Shown: positions 33,915-42,205 of the stretch, piece by piece
Layout: each line of letters opens with the position of its first letter
Position numbering within the stretch: position 1 is the stretch's first letter
NCBI GenBank assembly: GCA_965277535.1
Contig: OZ255825.1
Coordinates: 1,178,001-1,242,000 of the forward strand
Length of the DNA stretch: 64,000 nucleotides
Direction of reading: 5' to 3'
Origin: Ilyomonas sp965277535
GTDB lineage: Bacteria; Bacteroidota; Bacteroidia; Chitinophagales; Chitinophagaceae
Made by a program: the position numbers and the translations under genes
The notes under the pieces: generated by a model
What the model was told of the DNA's origin: nothing
Seen by the model: the letters and a program-made list of their open reading frames with translations, nothing else
The model's database searches: none

Positions 33915-33974
33915 AATCTTAGCAAAAACAAAAGCCTCCCGACATGTTGGAAGGCTTTTGTTTTTGCTAAGATT
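33915..33974. terminator. 23-bp perfect terminator after nusG holding two GCAAAAACAAA words
   Basis: Arms 33915-33937 and 33952-33974 are perfect complements around a 14-nt loop. Each arm carries one copy of the recurrent word (33922-33932 and, inverted, 33957-33967). With A-rich and T-rich sides it can end transcription on both strands. Confidence 0.92.
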
Positions 33975-34062
33975 ACTCACTTCATAAATAGATAAACCTA
34001 TAAGATTTTAAAAACTTTATAGGTTTATCATAAAAAATTAGCAATTACAATCAAGCATAATA

Positions 34063-35634
34063 TCATTTCTCCACTTCTTTAATATGATATTCCTGAATCT
34101 TCGGCAGGTTTTCAGGCGTAAGGGTAAAGTTAATTTGAATGTTTTTCTTCTCTCCTTCAACAATAAAGCTTCCACGCAGCTGGTTCAATGGAATCACATC
34201 ATCAATCTTTACAATTTTTCCTGCATTTCCAAAAATGGCTGCCGCTTCTTTTTGCAATGAATCCATCGGATAATCCATAAAGAAATTCTGAGCAAACAAA
34301 TTGCTTTGTTGCGCTCCTTTCCAGGTTGGCAACAGCTTCATCAACTCATCTCTCCGTTGTTGTAAAATTTGTGAGGGAGGCAACTGTCTTGGCTGCAAGT
34401 GAGCAAGCCGGATGATGGTATCTAACACCTGTAGATTTACAACACTCATTGGCGCATATGTGAAATTGGCAAACGACACAATGCCAATACCGTATTCAGG
34501 CATTATTTTCCATTCGCTGCCAAAACCGGGCAAGCCGCCGCTATGACCAACGTAGGTTTTGTTATTGCAATCTTTCATCCATCGCAAGCCATAACAATAT
34601 GCCGAAATAGTAGCGCATTCTCTGCCATCAGGAAATTTATAATTGGGCGATAAGGTATTGACGTTCCAAGGTTGCTGCATTTCGCGCAGCGAGCTTCTTT
34701 TTACAGGTCCGGTTTCTTTGTCGTTTGTTGGTGGCGTGGCTGATTGATGAAACGCCATATACTTGCTAAAGTCTTCGATTGAAGTAATCAAACCACCCAT
34801 TGCACCATACGAGCCATCGTGCAGCAAAGGTTGCTCAACCCATTCATTATTTAACCAGCGATAGCCATGTGCCAATTGTTCAGGTGGCACTTTTGTATAT
34901 TCCCATTGCGTATGCATCATGCCCAAAGGCTGCAATATGTTTTCAGTGATATATTGCTGATAAGGCTTACCCGAAACTTGGGTAACAATGTGCCCAAGCA
35001 AAGCAAAAGCAAGATTGCTGTATTCATAAGCCACGCCGGGAACATTGGAAAAAGAAACACCCTTTTTTATTAAAGCGATAAGCTGTTCATCGCTGTCTTC
35101 CAACTGCCTGTCGCCCCAGGGATTGTCTTCAGGAAAACCTGTTGCATGAGTAAGCAAATGACGAATGGTAATGGGTGGCGCATCGCTTGTTATGTAATGC
35201 AGCGATTGCATTTGGGGAATGTATTTATAAGCAGGATCATCAAGCGATAACTTGCCTTCATCTCGTAGCTTTACAATTGCCATGGCAGTAAGACTTTTGG
35301 TCATAGAAGCAATGCGAAACAGTGATGCAGGCGTTGCTTTTGTTCTCTTTGAAATATCGGTAAAACCAAACGCAGCCGCATGAACCAGCTTGCCATCAAC
35401 CACCAACCCAAAAGCAGTAGCAGGAAAATGATTCTTTACTGAATAAGCTTTAAAAATACTATCTGCAACTGCGAACGTAGCTTCAATTTTTTGAAGCCGA
35501 TTGTTATCAGTAAATCGTGGTGGTTGATAAGTAGCCTGTTGATTTTGAGCAATGGAAGAATGGGTTATCGCACAAAAAATAACAAGCAAGATGTAGTAAA
35601 AAATATGTTTTTTGTAAACGATTAATTTTTTCAT
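34063..35634 (-). CDS. Secreted class C beta-lactamase-family serine hydrolase
   Basis: The 523-residue protein starts MKKLIVYKKHIFYYILL with a signal peptide. Active-site motifs are S-x-x-K in RIASMTKSLTAMAI, Y-x-N in VAYEYSNLAFALLG and H-x-G in YVGHSGGLPGFGS. The domain spans about 60-410, followed by a C-terminal domain of about 110 residues. This is the layout of the broad beta-lactamase/transpeptidase-like group (AmpC, esterase EstB, PBP4*), so activity may be peptidase or esterase rather than antibiotic hydrolysis. It is convergent with nusG and downstream of dusB on the same strand. Confidence 0.87.
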   Translation of the reverse strand: MKKLIVYKKHIFYYILLVIFCAITHSSIAQNQQATYQPPRFTDNNRLQKIEATFAVADSIFKAYSVKNHFPATAFGLVVDGKLVHAAAFGFTDISKRTKATPASLFRIASMTKSLTAMAIVKLRDEGKLSLDDPAYKYIPQMQSLHYITSDAPPITIRHLLTHATGFPEDNPWGDRQLEDSDEQLIALIKKGVSFSNVPGVAYEYSNLAFALLGHIVTQVSGKPYQQYITENILQPLGMMHTQWEYTKVPPEQLAHGYRWLNNEWVEQPLLHDGSYGAMGGLITSIEDFSKYMAFHQSATPPTNDKETGPVKRSSLREMQQPWNVNTLSPNYKFPDGRECATISAYCYGLRWMKDCNNKTYVGHSGGLPGFGSEWKIMPEYGIGIVSFANFTYAPMSVVNLQVLDTIIRLAHLQPRQLPPSQILQQRRDELMKLLPTWKGAQQSNLFAQNFFMDYPMDSLQKEAAAIFGNAGKIVKIDDVIPLNQLRGSFIVEGEKKNIQINFTLTPENLPKIQEYHIKEVEK

Positions 35635-35734
35635 AAGCAGCTTTGTTGTTGGTTTGTCAATGTTATGGAAGATGAGCTTTTCAACAAAAAATTGTGTTTG
35701 TTTTCTTTTGAAAAAAGGGCAAAAACAAATGTTG

Positions 35735-36733
35735 CTACACTTCAACCATTTCGTTAACTGAATAATGCTGTTCAATTTCTTCCAATACTTCAATAATGTT
35801 ATTTACTGAAGAAAGCTGAACCAGCTTTTGCCTGAACTCTTTAATGTTGGGATAGCCTTTTAGATAGTTGGAATAATGCGGCCGCATTTCCAATACACCC
35901 AGCACTTCACCTTTCCATGCAACTGACTTGTAAAGATGTTGTTTGATCACTTCAATGCGTTGCTGAATGGTAGGCAGTGCAAGGGTTTCGCCCGTTTGCA
36001 GATAATGTTTGATTTCATTAAAAATCCAGGGATAACCAATGGCAGCACGACCAATCATAATGCCATCTACACCATACCGGTTTTTGTATTCGAGTGCTTT
36101 TTGCGGGCTATCAATATCCCCATTACCGAAGATGGGAATGTGAATGTTTGAATTATTTTTTACCGCTGCAATCAAACGCCAGTCGGCTTCGCCTTTGTAC
36201 ATCTGCGCACGCGTTCTGCCATGAATGGAAAGTGCTTGTATGCCCACATCCTGTAAGCGAAGTGCAACTTCTTCAATGTTTTTTGAATCTTCATCCCAGC
36301 CCAAACGCGTTTTTACGGTAACAGGCTTGCCCGTGCTTTGCACAACGGCTTTAGTTAATCGAACCATTAAATCTACATCTTTCAACACGGCTGCGCCTGC
36401 TCCTTTGCACACTACTTTTTTTACAGGACAGCCAAAATTAATATCCACCAAATCAGGGTTCACCGCATCTACAATGCGTGCGCTCATTGCCATCGCTTCT
36501 TCATCGCCGCCAAAAATTTGTATGCCGACAGGTTTTTCTTCTTCGTAAATATCCAGCTTTTGCTTGCTTTTGATAGCATTCCGAATTAAGCCTTCGCTAC
36601 TGATAAATTCGGTGTACATTAAATCGGCGCCGGCCGCTTTGCACACAGCTCGAAACGGCGGATCGCTTACATCTTCCATGGGTGCCAGCAGTAGTGGAAA
36701 ATCGGGCAATGTTATGTTTCCAATGTTCATCAT
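35735..36733 (-). CDS. dusB: tRNA-dihydrouridine synthase DusB
   Basis: The 332-residue protein has the FMN TIM-barrel motifs of DusB. They include LLLAPMEDVSDPPFRAVCK, VGIQIFGGDEEAM, the catalytic Cys region INFGCPVKKVVCKGAGAA, VKTRLGWD, SIHGRTRAQMYKGEADW, IFGNGDID and MIGRAAIGYPWIF. It reduces uridine to dihydrouridine in tRNA D-loops. The first two codons are both ATG; a TAACTTTG box on the minus strand two bases upstream of the first suggests the second (36730) is used in a leaderless message. Confidence 0.95.
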   Translation of the reverse strand: MMNIGNITLPDFPLLLAPMEDVSDPPFRAVCKAAGADLMYTEFISSEGLIRNAIKSKQKLDIYEEEKPVGIQIFGGDEEAMAMSARIVDAVNPDLVDINFGCPVKKVVCKGAGAAVLKDVDLMVRLTKAVVQSTGKPVTVKTRLGWDEDSKNIEEVALRLQDVGIQALSIHGRTRAQMYKGEADWRLIAAVKNNSNIHIPIFGNGDIDSPQKALEYKNRYGVDGIMIGRAAIGYPWIFNEIKHYLQTGETLALPTIQQRIEVIKQHLYKSVAWKGEVLGVLEMRPHYSNYLKGYPNIKEFRQKLVQLSSVNNIIEVLEEIEQHYSVNEMVEV

Positions 36734-36735
36734 TG

Positions 36736-36743
36736 CAAAGTTA
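36736..36743 (-). promoter_or_regulatory. -7 promoter box TAACTTTG for dusB
   Basis: The minus strand reads TAACTTTG-CA-ATG-ATG. The box is so close that transcription would start about at the second ATG. Confidence 0.5.
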
Positions 36744-36825
36744 GGAACGGCAGTACTGATTTGTGATTGATGATTTTAGATTTATGATTTAAGATTGAGA
36801 CAATAAAATTTGGGCAAAAACAAAT

Positions 36826-36916
36826 CTTTGAACCACAAAGAACACAAAGGTTCACAAAGAATACTCGAAGAAATCTTCGTGTAACTTCATTTCTTTGAGT
36901 CTTCGTGGTTCAAAAA
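36826..36916. repeat. Imperfect inverted repeat (TTTGAACCAC-type)
   Basis: The left side TTTGAACCACAAAGA (36827-36841) and the right side, read in reverse as TTTGAACCACGAAGA, flank about 60 bp of partly complementary sequence. The upstream part is preceded by a degenerate GATTTATGAT-type direct repeat (36760-36800). The element may also end transcription of the adjacent kinase gene. Confidence 0.6.
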
Positions 36917-36917
36917 A

Positions 36918-39900
36918 TTATTGATACAACCAAACGCGCAATAATGAAATCAACTGATCAACATCAATGGGTTTTGAAATGTAATCGGAAGCGCCTGCTT
37001 GGATGCACTTTTCTCTATCACCGTACATCGCTTTTGCGGTAACGGCAAGTATAGGAAGGTTGCGGTATTGCGGCATTTTGCGTATGGTTTGTGTGGCTTC
37101 GTAACCATCCATTTCCGGCATCATCATGTCCATCAAAATCAAATTCACTTTTTGGTTTTGCTTTAATTGTTCCAGCGCATCCTTACCATCCGTTGCCGAA
37201 ATCACCGTCATTTTATGTGCTTCTAATGCTTTGGTAAGCGAGTAAATATTGCGTACATCATCATCAGCAATGAGCACTGTTTTGTTTTGCAGCACCGATT
37301 CCAAAGCGCTTAACCGGCGTGTGGTTTTTTTAGGCTTGTTAGGATCGTTTTCTTCAACAATTTGAAGAAATACATCTATCTCATCCAATATCCGTTTGTA
37401 CGAATTGGCGGTTTTTACAACAATGGAATCTGCCACTTGTTTAATGCGTGCCTCTTCTCCTTTTGACAGACTTTTACCTGTAAAAATAATAATGGGCAAG
37501 TGCTCTAAACCATCCGTGTTTTTTATGTTCTCCAGAGCGCCATAACCATTGTCGGCGAATACTTTCATTTCCAATACAACACAATCAGCGCTTCCATCTT
37601 TTAAAATGGTTGCAGCTTCAGTTATTTCCTGTGTTCCTTTCACATTGATGTTGTATGATTCTAAGAAATAGCACAATGCCTGCGCATGTTTTTCATTCTC
37701 TTCAACAATCAAAATCTTCTTAGGGCCTTGTTGCAATGCCTCTTCAATTTTACTAAACACTTCAGGTAGTTTGTCGAGTGCCAAAGGCTTATCAATAAAA
37801 TCAATAGCGCCACGGTTCAGGCTTTCTTCCTTTGCCTGCATTGACGACATCATGTGCACCGGAATGTGTTTTGTGGCTGCATTTGTTTTTAGCTCATCCA
37901 TCACTTGCCAGCCATCTTTTACCGGCAGCCTTATATCCAGTAAAATGGCTGTTGGCAAATATTCAGAAGCTAACTGCACAGCATGATCGCCGCGCGATGC
38001 TATCAACCCTTTGTAATTGTTTGAATGAGCAAATGAAAGAAGCGTTTGTGCAAACATTGTATCGTCTTCCACAATCAAGATCACTTTATCGCCTTGTTTG
38101 ATGTTATCTCTGTCATCAAATACAGTTTGCCCGTTGCCGGAAGTGATTCTCTTTTCTTCTGCCACCGCAGGCTGAAAAGGTTTTAACTGCGCAAGAGAAG
38201 GAGGAATGGTTGCTTCTTCGATGGGTTGCACTTTTGCATCAACAGGAATCACAAGTGTGAAAGTGCTTCCTTTTTTCATTTCGCTCTGCAACGTAATTGC
38301 GCCACCTAACAATTTAGCAAGTTCCCGGCTGATTGACAATCCTAAACCCGTACCACCATATTTGCGGCGTGTTGAGCCATCGGCTTGCTGGAATGCTTCA
38401 AACACCAGGTGTTGTTTGTCGTCGGCAATGCCAATGCCAGTGTCAATTACAGAGAACTGAATTTTGTTTTGTTCATTTTTCTTCACTTGCATAACAACGC
38501 TTCCTCTGGATGTGAATTTGATAGCGTTTGATAATAAGTTCTTTAAAATTTGTTCAAGCCGCACCGAATCGGTAACAATGCTTTGCGGAACGTTTTCATC
38601 GGTGTGAATAGAAAAAGAAAGACCTTTTTCTTTTGCCAGAGGCGCAAACAATGCAGTAAGGTTATTGCTTACTTCGGCTATATTCACGTTTCTGAATTCA
38701 ACCTTCATTTTACCGGCTTCAATTTTGGATAAATCCAAAATCTCATCAATTAAAGTAAGCAATCCATTGCCAGAATTTTGAATCACTCTTGCAAATTCCT
38801 CTTGTTCGGAACTGAGGTTTTTTTCGTTGTTTTCTGCCAGCAATCGGGATAACAACAAAATGGAATTGAGAGGCGTGCGTAACTCGTGCGACATGTTTGC
38901 CAGAAACTCGCTTTTATACTTGGTGGTAGTTTCGAGTTCTTCGGCTTTCTTTTGTATTTCTAAATTTCTCTCAACAATCATTTGGTTTTTTTCTTCCAGC
39001 ATCGAGCTGCGTTCTTCCAGTTCCTGATTGGCTTGCAACAATTCTTCCTGCTGCACTTTTAGTTCTTCTTCCGATACTTGTAGCTTTTGCGCCTGTGTTT
39101 CCAAATCGGCGTTCAAATGTTCGAGTTCATGTTGCTGCATCTGCAATTCTTCAGACTGGGCTTGCGTTTCGCTTAACAGCAGTTGCAGCTTTGTATTTTG
39201 TTTTGCACTTTCAATAGATAAACCAATGTTGGAACAAACCGTTTCAAAATATTCAATGGCCGAACTTGAATAAGGTTCAATGGAAGCCAGCTCCACAACG
39301 GCTTTTACATCATTCTCCCAAACAGCGGGAAACAGGACCAAATTCTCTGGTTTTATATTGCCGGTTGCACAGCTAACAATAATATCATTTTGTGGCAGGT
39401 TAGGCAGATGAAGCAACTTTTTTTCATCAGCACATTTGCCAACCAAACCTTCGCCGATGTTGAATGCCTTTTTTACAGCATCATCCAAACCAAGGGTAGC
39501 AGTCAGTTGAAGCATGTTGTTTTCGCATACATATATTGCCGCAGCAATGCTTGCAGTATAATTAGCAAGGCTGTTAATTATGTTTTTGGAAAGTGTATTC
39601 AAATCTTTTTCACCAATCATCTCTTGGCTTGCCAATGCCAAACCATTCTTCATCCATTCGCGCTTTTTTAAATCTTCAAACGATTCTTCTAAGCCAGCTG
39701 CCATTTTGTTCAGTGAAGCACCCAGCTTGCCCAGGCTGTCCTTTTCAACATCACTTATGCGAACTTTATAATCGCCAGCCGATACTTGCGACGCAATGTT
39801 CTCAATCATTTCAATGCGGGCCGCTGTTTCTTTTTCATTCTTTTCTAATGATTTCTGCAATGCCAAACGAATTTCAAAATCGTGTAAAACCTTACGATAA

Positions 39901-40490
39901 AAAAATATGATAATTAAAACGGCAGTGAGAGCGGTTATGATGAGAACCAATGGTGTGAGCCATGATAAAAAATTAAATTTTTGGGTGCGAATAACCAGCA
40001 ACCTTCTCTCCTCTCCTTCAATGGCAGTAATCATCTCACGGGTACTATCCATTGTTTGCTGACCTTCCTGTAACTGCGAGCCTTGTATCATGGTACCGGC
40101 TTCCTGCTGACGAATGAGTAAGTCTAATTTATTAAACCGATGTTGGAAGAGAAACCGCAGTTGCTTACAGTTATTTTGCTGTGTATCGTTGTCTCTTGTT
40201 AAATAAGTGAGCGTATCAATCACTCCAAAAACCTGGTCTTTGGCATTTGTAAACGGACCTAAAAAAACAGTGCTGCCTGTAAGTAAATAACCCCGTTGCC
40301 CCGATTCGGCATCTTTCAATAAAGAAAATGCCTTTTCAGCTTTTTGTATAACTACGTTGGTATGGTTTACCCACTCTGCCTGGTTGCTTAACTGTTGAAT
40401 GCTGATATAAGATGCAACTGAACTGATAATGAGCACTAACAAAGAAAGACCAAACCCTCTTTGCAGATTTCGTTTCATTGATTTTGGCAT
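36918..40490 (-). CDS. Hybrid sensor histidine kinase with CHASE3, GAF and three receiver domains
   Basis: The 1190-residue protein has TM1 (13-30), a CHASE3 sensor (about 40-175, with ESGQRGYLLTG), TM2 (176-197), HAMP (200-265) and GAF (about 290-430). A coiled coil (432-525) precedes HisKA with the phospho-His H535 in NMSHELRTPLN and an HATPase domain. Three receiver domains follow: the first with LLDIRLPVKDGW, the second degenerate, the third with LMDMMMPEMDGYEAT. The layout resembles multi-receiver hybrid kinases of Bacteroidota and Myxococcota that lack a DNA-binding output. The second receiver has LEM where the phospho-acceptor Asp should be. It is 69 bp downstream of a second kinase gene. 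Confidence 0.93.
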   Translation of the reverse strand: MPKSMKRNLQRGFGLSLLVLIISSVASYISIQQLSNQAEWVNHTNVVIQKAEKAFSLLKDAESGQRGYLLTGSTVFLGPFTNAKDQVFGVIDTLTYLTRDNDTQQNNCKQLRFLFQHRFNKLDLLIRQQEAGTMIQGSQLQEGQQTMDSTREMITAIEGEERRLLVIRTQKFNFLSWLTPLVLIITALTAVLIIIFFYRKVLHDFEIRLALQKSLEKNEKETAARIEMIENIASQVSAGDYKVRISDVEKDSLGKLGASLNKMAAGLEESFEDLKKREWMKNGLALASQEMIGEKDLNTLSKNIINSLANYTASIAAAIYVCENNMLQLTATLGLDDAVKKAFNIGEGLVGKCADEKKLLHLPNLPQNDIIVSCATGNIKPENLVLFPAVWENDVKAVVELASIEPYSSSAIEYFETVCSNIGLSIESAKQNTKLQLLLSETQAQSEELQMQQHELEHLNADLETQAQKLQVSEEELKVQQEELLQANQELEERSSMLEEKNQMIVERNLEIQKKAEELETTTKYKSEFLANMSHELRTPLNSILLLSRLLAENNEKNLSSEQEEFARVIQNSGNGLLTLIDEILDLSKIEAGKMKVEFRNVNIAEVSNNLTALFAPLAKEKGLSFSIHTDENVPQSIVTDSVRLEQILKNLLSNAIKFTSRGSVVMQVKKNEQNKIQFSVIDTGIGIADDKQHLVFEAFQQADGSTRRKYGGTGLGLSISRELAKLLGGAITLQSEMKKGSTFTLVIPVDAKVQPIEEATIPPSLAQLKPFQPAVAEEKRITSGNGQTVFDDRDNIKQGDKVILIVEDDTMFAQTLLSFAHSNNYKGLIASRGDHAVQLASEYLPTAILLDIRLPVKDGWQVMDELKTNAATKHIPVHMMSSMQAKEESLNRGAIDFIDKPLALDKLPEVFSKIEEALQQGPKKILIVEENEKHAQALCYFLESYNINVKGTQEITEAATILKDGSADCVVLEMKVFADNGYGALENIKNTDGLEHLPIIIFTGKSLSKGEEARIKQVADSIVVKTANSYKRILDEIDVFLQIVEENDPNKPKKTTRRLSALESVLQNKTVLIADDDVRNIYSLTKALEAHKMTVISATDGKDALEQLKQNQKVNLILMDMMMPEMDGYEATQTIRKMPQYRNLPILAVTAKAMYGDREKCIQAGASDYISKPIDVDQLISLLRVWLYQ

Positions 40491-40559
40491 AGACTATTGA
40501 TATAGAAAACCTAAAAACAAAAACATTTTTTTGTGAAAAATTGTGCAAAAACAAACTGC

Positions 40560-42029
40560 TCAATCAGATTGCAATGGTATATCGAAATAAAACGTAGAGC
40601 CCTCACCCAGCTTGCTTTCCACGCCAAACTCGCCATTGTGCCGTTTGATAATTTCGGAGCAAATGTATAAGCCAATACCTAAACCTTGGAAGCGGTTAGA
40701 TGAAGCTTCAGCACGGTAAAACTTTTTGAAAATATCACGCTGGTTGTCGAGCGCAATACCAATTCCAAAATCGCGGACCAGAACCTTTAATCTGCCTTCC
40801 CACGATGTATCAATGTCAACTTCCACTTTATCATTTTCGGGCGAATATTTTACCGCATTGCTTAGATAATTAATCAGCACTTGTTCGATGCGCATGTCAT
40901 CAGCAAAGATGTTGACATCAGCATCTCCATTTACCGAAATTTTACTGCGCGGATACGTTTGCCTCGTAGCCTCAATAGCGCCATTCAACAGCGTTCTAAA
41001 ATTGAACCATTGCTTATTGAATTTTAATTTACCGCTTTCAATTTTAGAAATATCGAGCAAATCAGCAATGAGCAAATATAGCTTATCAATTTGCTTTTCG
41101 GTTCGGTTGATGAACATTTTCGCCTGCTCTTTTGATTCATCATTAATGGCAGAATGCAGCAAATGCACATAAGCTTTAATACTGGTAAGCGGCGTCTTCA
41201 ACTCATGGCTGGCAATGCTGATAAACTCATCTTTTTTATCAAGTGCTTTTTTTTGTTCTTCAATATCTGTAAACGTTCCTACCCATTTAGTAATGTTTTC
41301 GCCTTCTTTTATAGGAATGGCGCGTAGGAGATGCCAGCGAGAAGCATCGGTATCACGCCTGCAAATATTTAATTCCAACTCCACATTGTCGCTCACGCCA
41401 ATGGCTTTTTGCCATTGCATTTTTACACTGGTTTCGCCATCCTGAAGTTTTGGAAATTCAGTACCATCGGCTGAATAATCGTACCAATGTTCGTTTACAA
41501 ATTCAATACTTCCGTCAGGCTTTGCCGTAAATGCAATTTGCGGGATGCTTTCTAAAATTGATTGCAGTTCCCGGTTTCTTTCTTTCAATTGCAGTTGCAC
41601 GCCTTTGCGCACTTCTATTTCTTCACGCAGCGAATTTTGCGTTGCATTTAAAGCCTGTGTTTGCGTATAAAGACGATAGAACGTTTTTACTTTTAAAATT
41701 AAAATATCCGGATCGAATGGTTTGGTGATGTAATCAATAGCGCCGGAAGCATAACCTTTGGTAATGAATTTTTTTTCAACACTCACTGCAGATAAAAAAA
41801 TGATAGGAATGTCTTTGGTGCGGCTGGTTCCGCTAATGGCTTCAGCCACTTCAAAGCCATCCATACCAGGCATTTGCACATCTAAAATGATAAGGAAATA
41901 ATGATTCTTCAGAATTTTTAATAAAGCTTCTTCGCCCGACAAAGCGGTATCAACCTTAAAGTCGTTAATCTCAAGAATTTTTTTTAAAGAGAGAATATTT
42001 TCACGTTTATCATCAACAATTAAAATCAT
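40560..42029 (-). CDS. Receiver-PAS-histidine kinase
   Basis: The 489-residue protein starts MILIVDDKRENILSLKKILE. It has an N-terminal receiver domain (1-120; phospho-Asp in LIILDVQMPGMDGFEVAEAI), a linker coiled coil and a PAS domain (about 155-270; PQIAFTAKPDGSIEFVNEHW). HisKA (ISIASHELKTPLTSIKAYVH) and HATPase with VLVRDFGIGIALDNQ and GLGIGLYICSEI follow. It has no membrane segment, so it is a soluble kinase that may be switched by phosphorylation of its own receiver. It lies just upstream of the CHASE3 hybrid kinase gene on the same strand, suggesting one phosphorelay. Confidence 0.93.
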   Translation of the reverse strand: MILIVDDKRENILSLKKILEINDFKVDTALSGEEALLKILKNHYFLIILDVQMPGMDGFEVAEAISGTSRTKDIPIIFLSAVSVEKKFITKGYASGAIDYITKPFDPDILILKVKTFYRLYTQTQALNATQNSLREEIEVRKGVQLQLKERNRELQSILESIPQIAFTAKPDGSIEFVNEHWYDYSADGTEFPKLQDGETSVKMQWQKAIGVSDNVELELNICRRDTDASRWHLLRAIPIKEGENITKWVGTFTDIEEQKKALDKKDEFISIASHELKTPLTSIKAYVHLLHSAINDESKEQAKMFINRTEKQIDKLYLLIADLLDISKIESGKLKFNKQWFNFRTLLNGAIEATRQTYPRSKISVNGDADVNIFADDMRIEQVLINYLSNAVKYSPENDKVEVDIDTSWEGRLKVLVRDFGIGIALDNQRDIFKKFYRAEASSNRFQGLGIGLYICSEIIKRHNGEFGVESKLGEGSTFYFDIPLQSD

Positions 42030-42128
42030 GAAAACAGAATATCGAGATTTATAAAAGAGTAAAAATATATGAAATGCCGCTTCAACCAAAATGAGGATGG
42101 CAGGCGGTAAGGTTTCTAATCCATTTCA

Positions 42129-42152
42129 ATGTAAGTAATCATTTACTTACAT
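42129..42152. promoter_or_regulatory. Palindrome in divergent promoter region, possible operator
   Basis: ATGTAAGTAA (42129-42138) pairs with TTACTTACAT (42143-42152) around TCAT. It sits between the divergent kinase and VWA genes, about 55 bp before the VWA start. No T-tract follows, so an operator fits better than a terminator. Confidence 0.4.
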
Positions 42153-42205
42153 AACGTGTATAACTGTTTTTGTTGCATGTACATAATATTATACTTTGTG
42201 CTAAA

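Noticed and set aside
34063..35634. Antibiotic-resistance beta-lactamase
   Set aside because: Motifs fit the broad serine hydrolase group with an extra C-terminal domain; nothing points to a resistance context.
36918..42029. The two kinases as regulators of the galactan locus (HTCS)
   Set aside because: Neither has an AraC-type DNA-binding domain or a periplasmic Reg_prop propeller, and they are more than 10 kb away.
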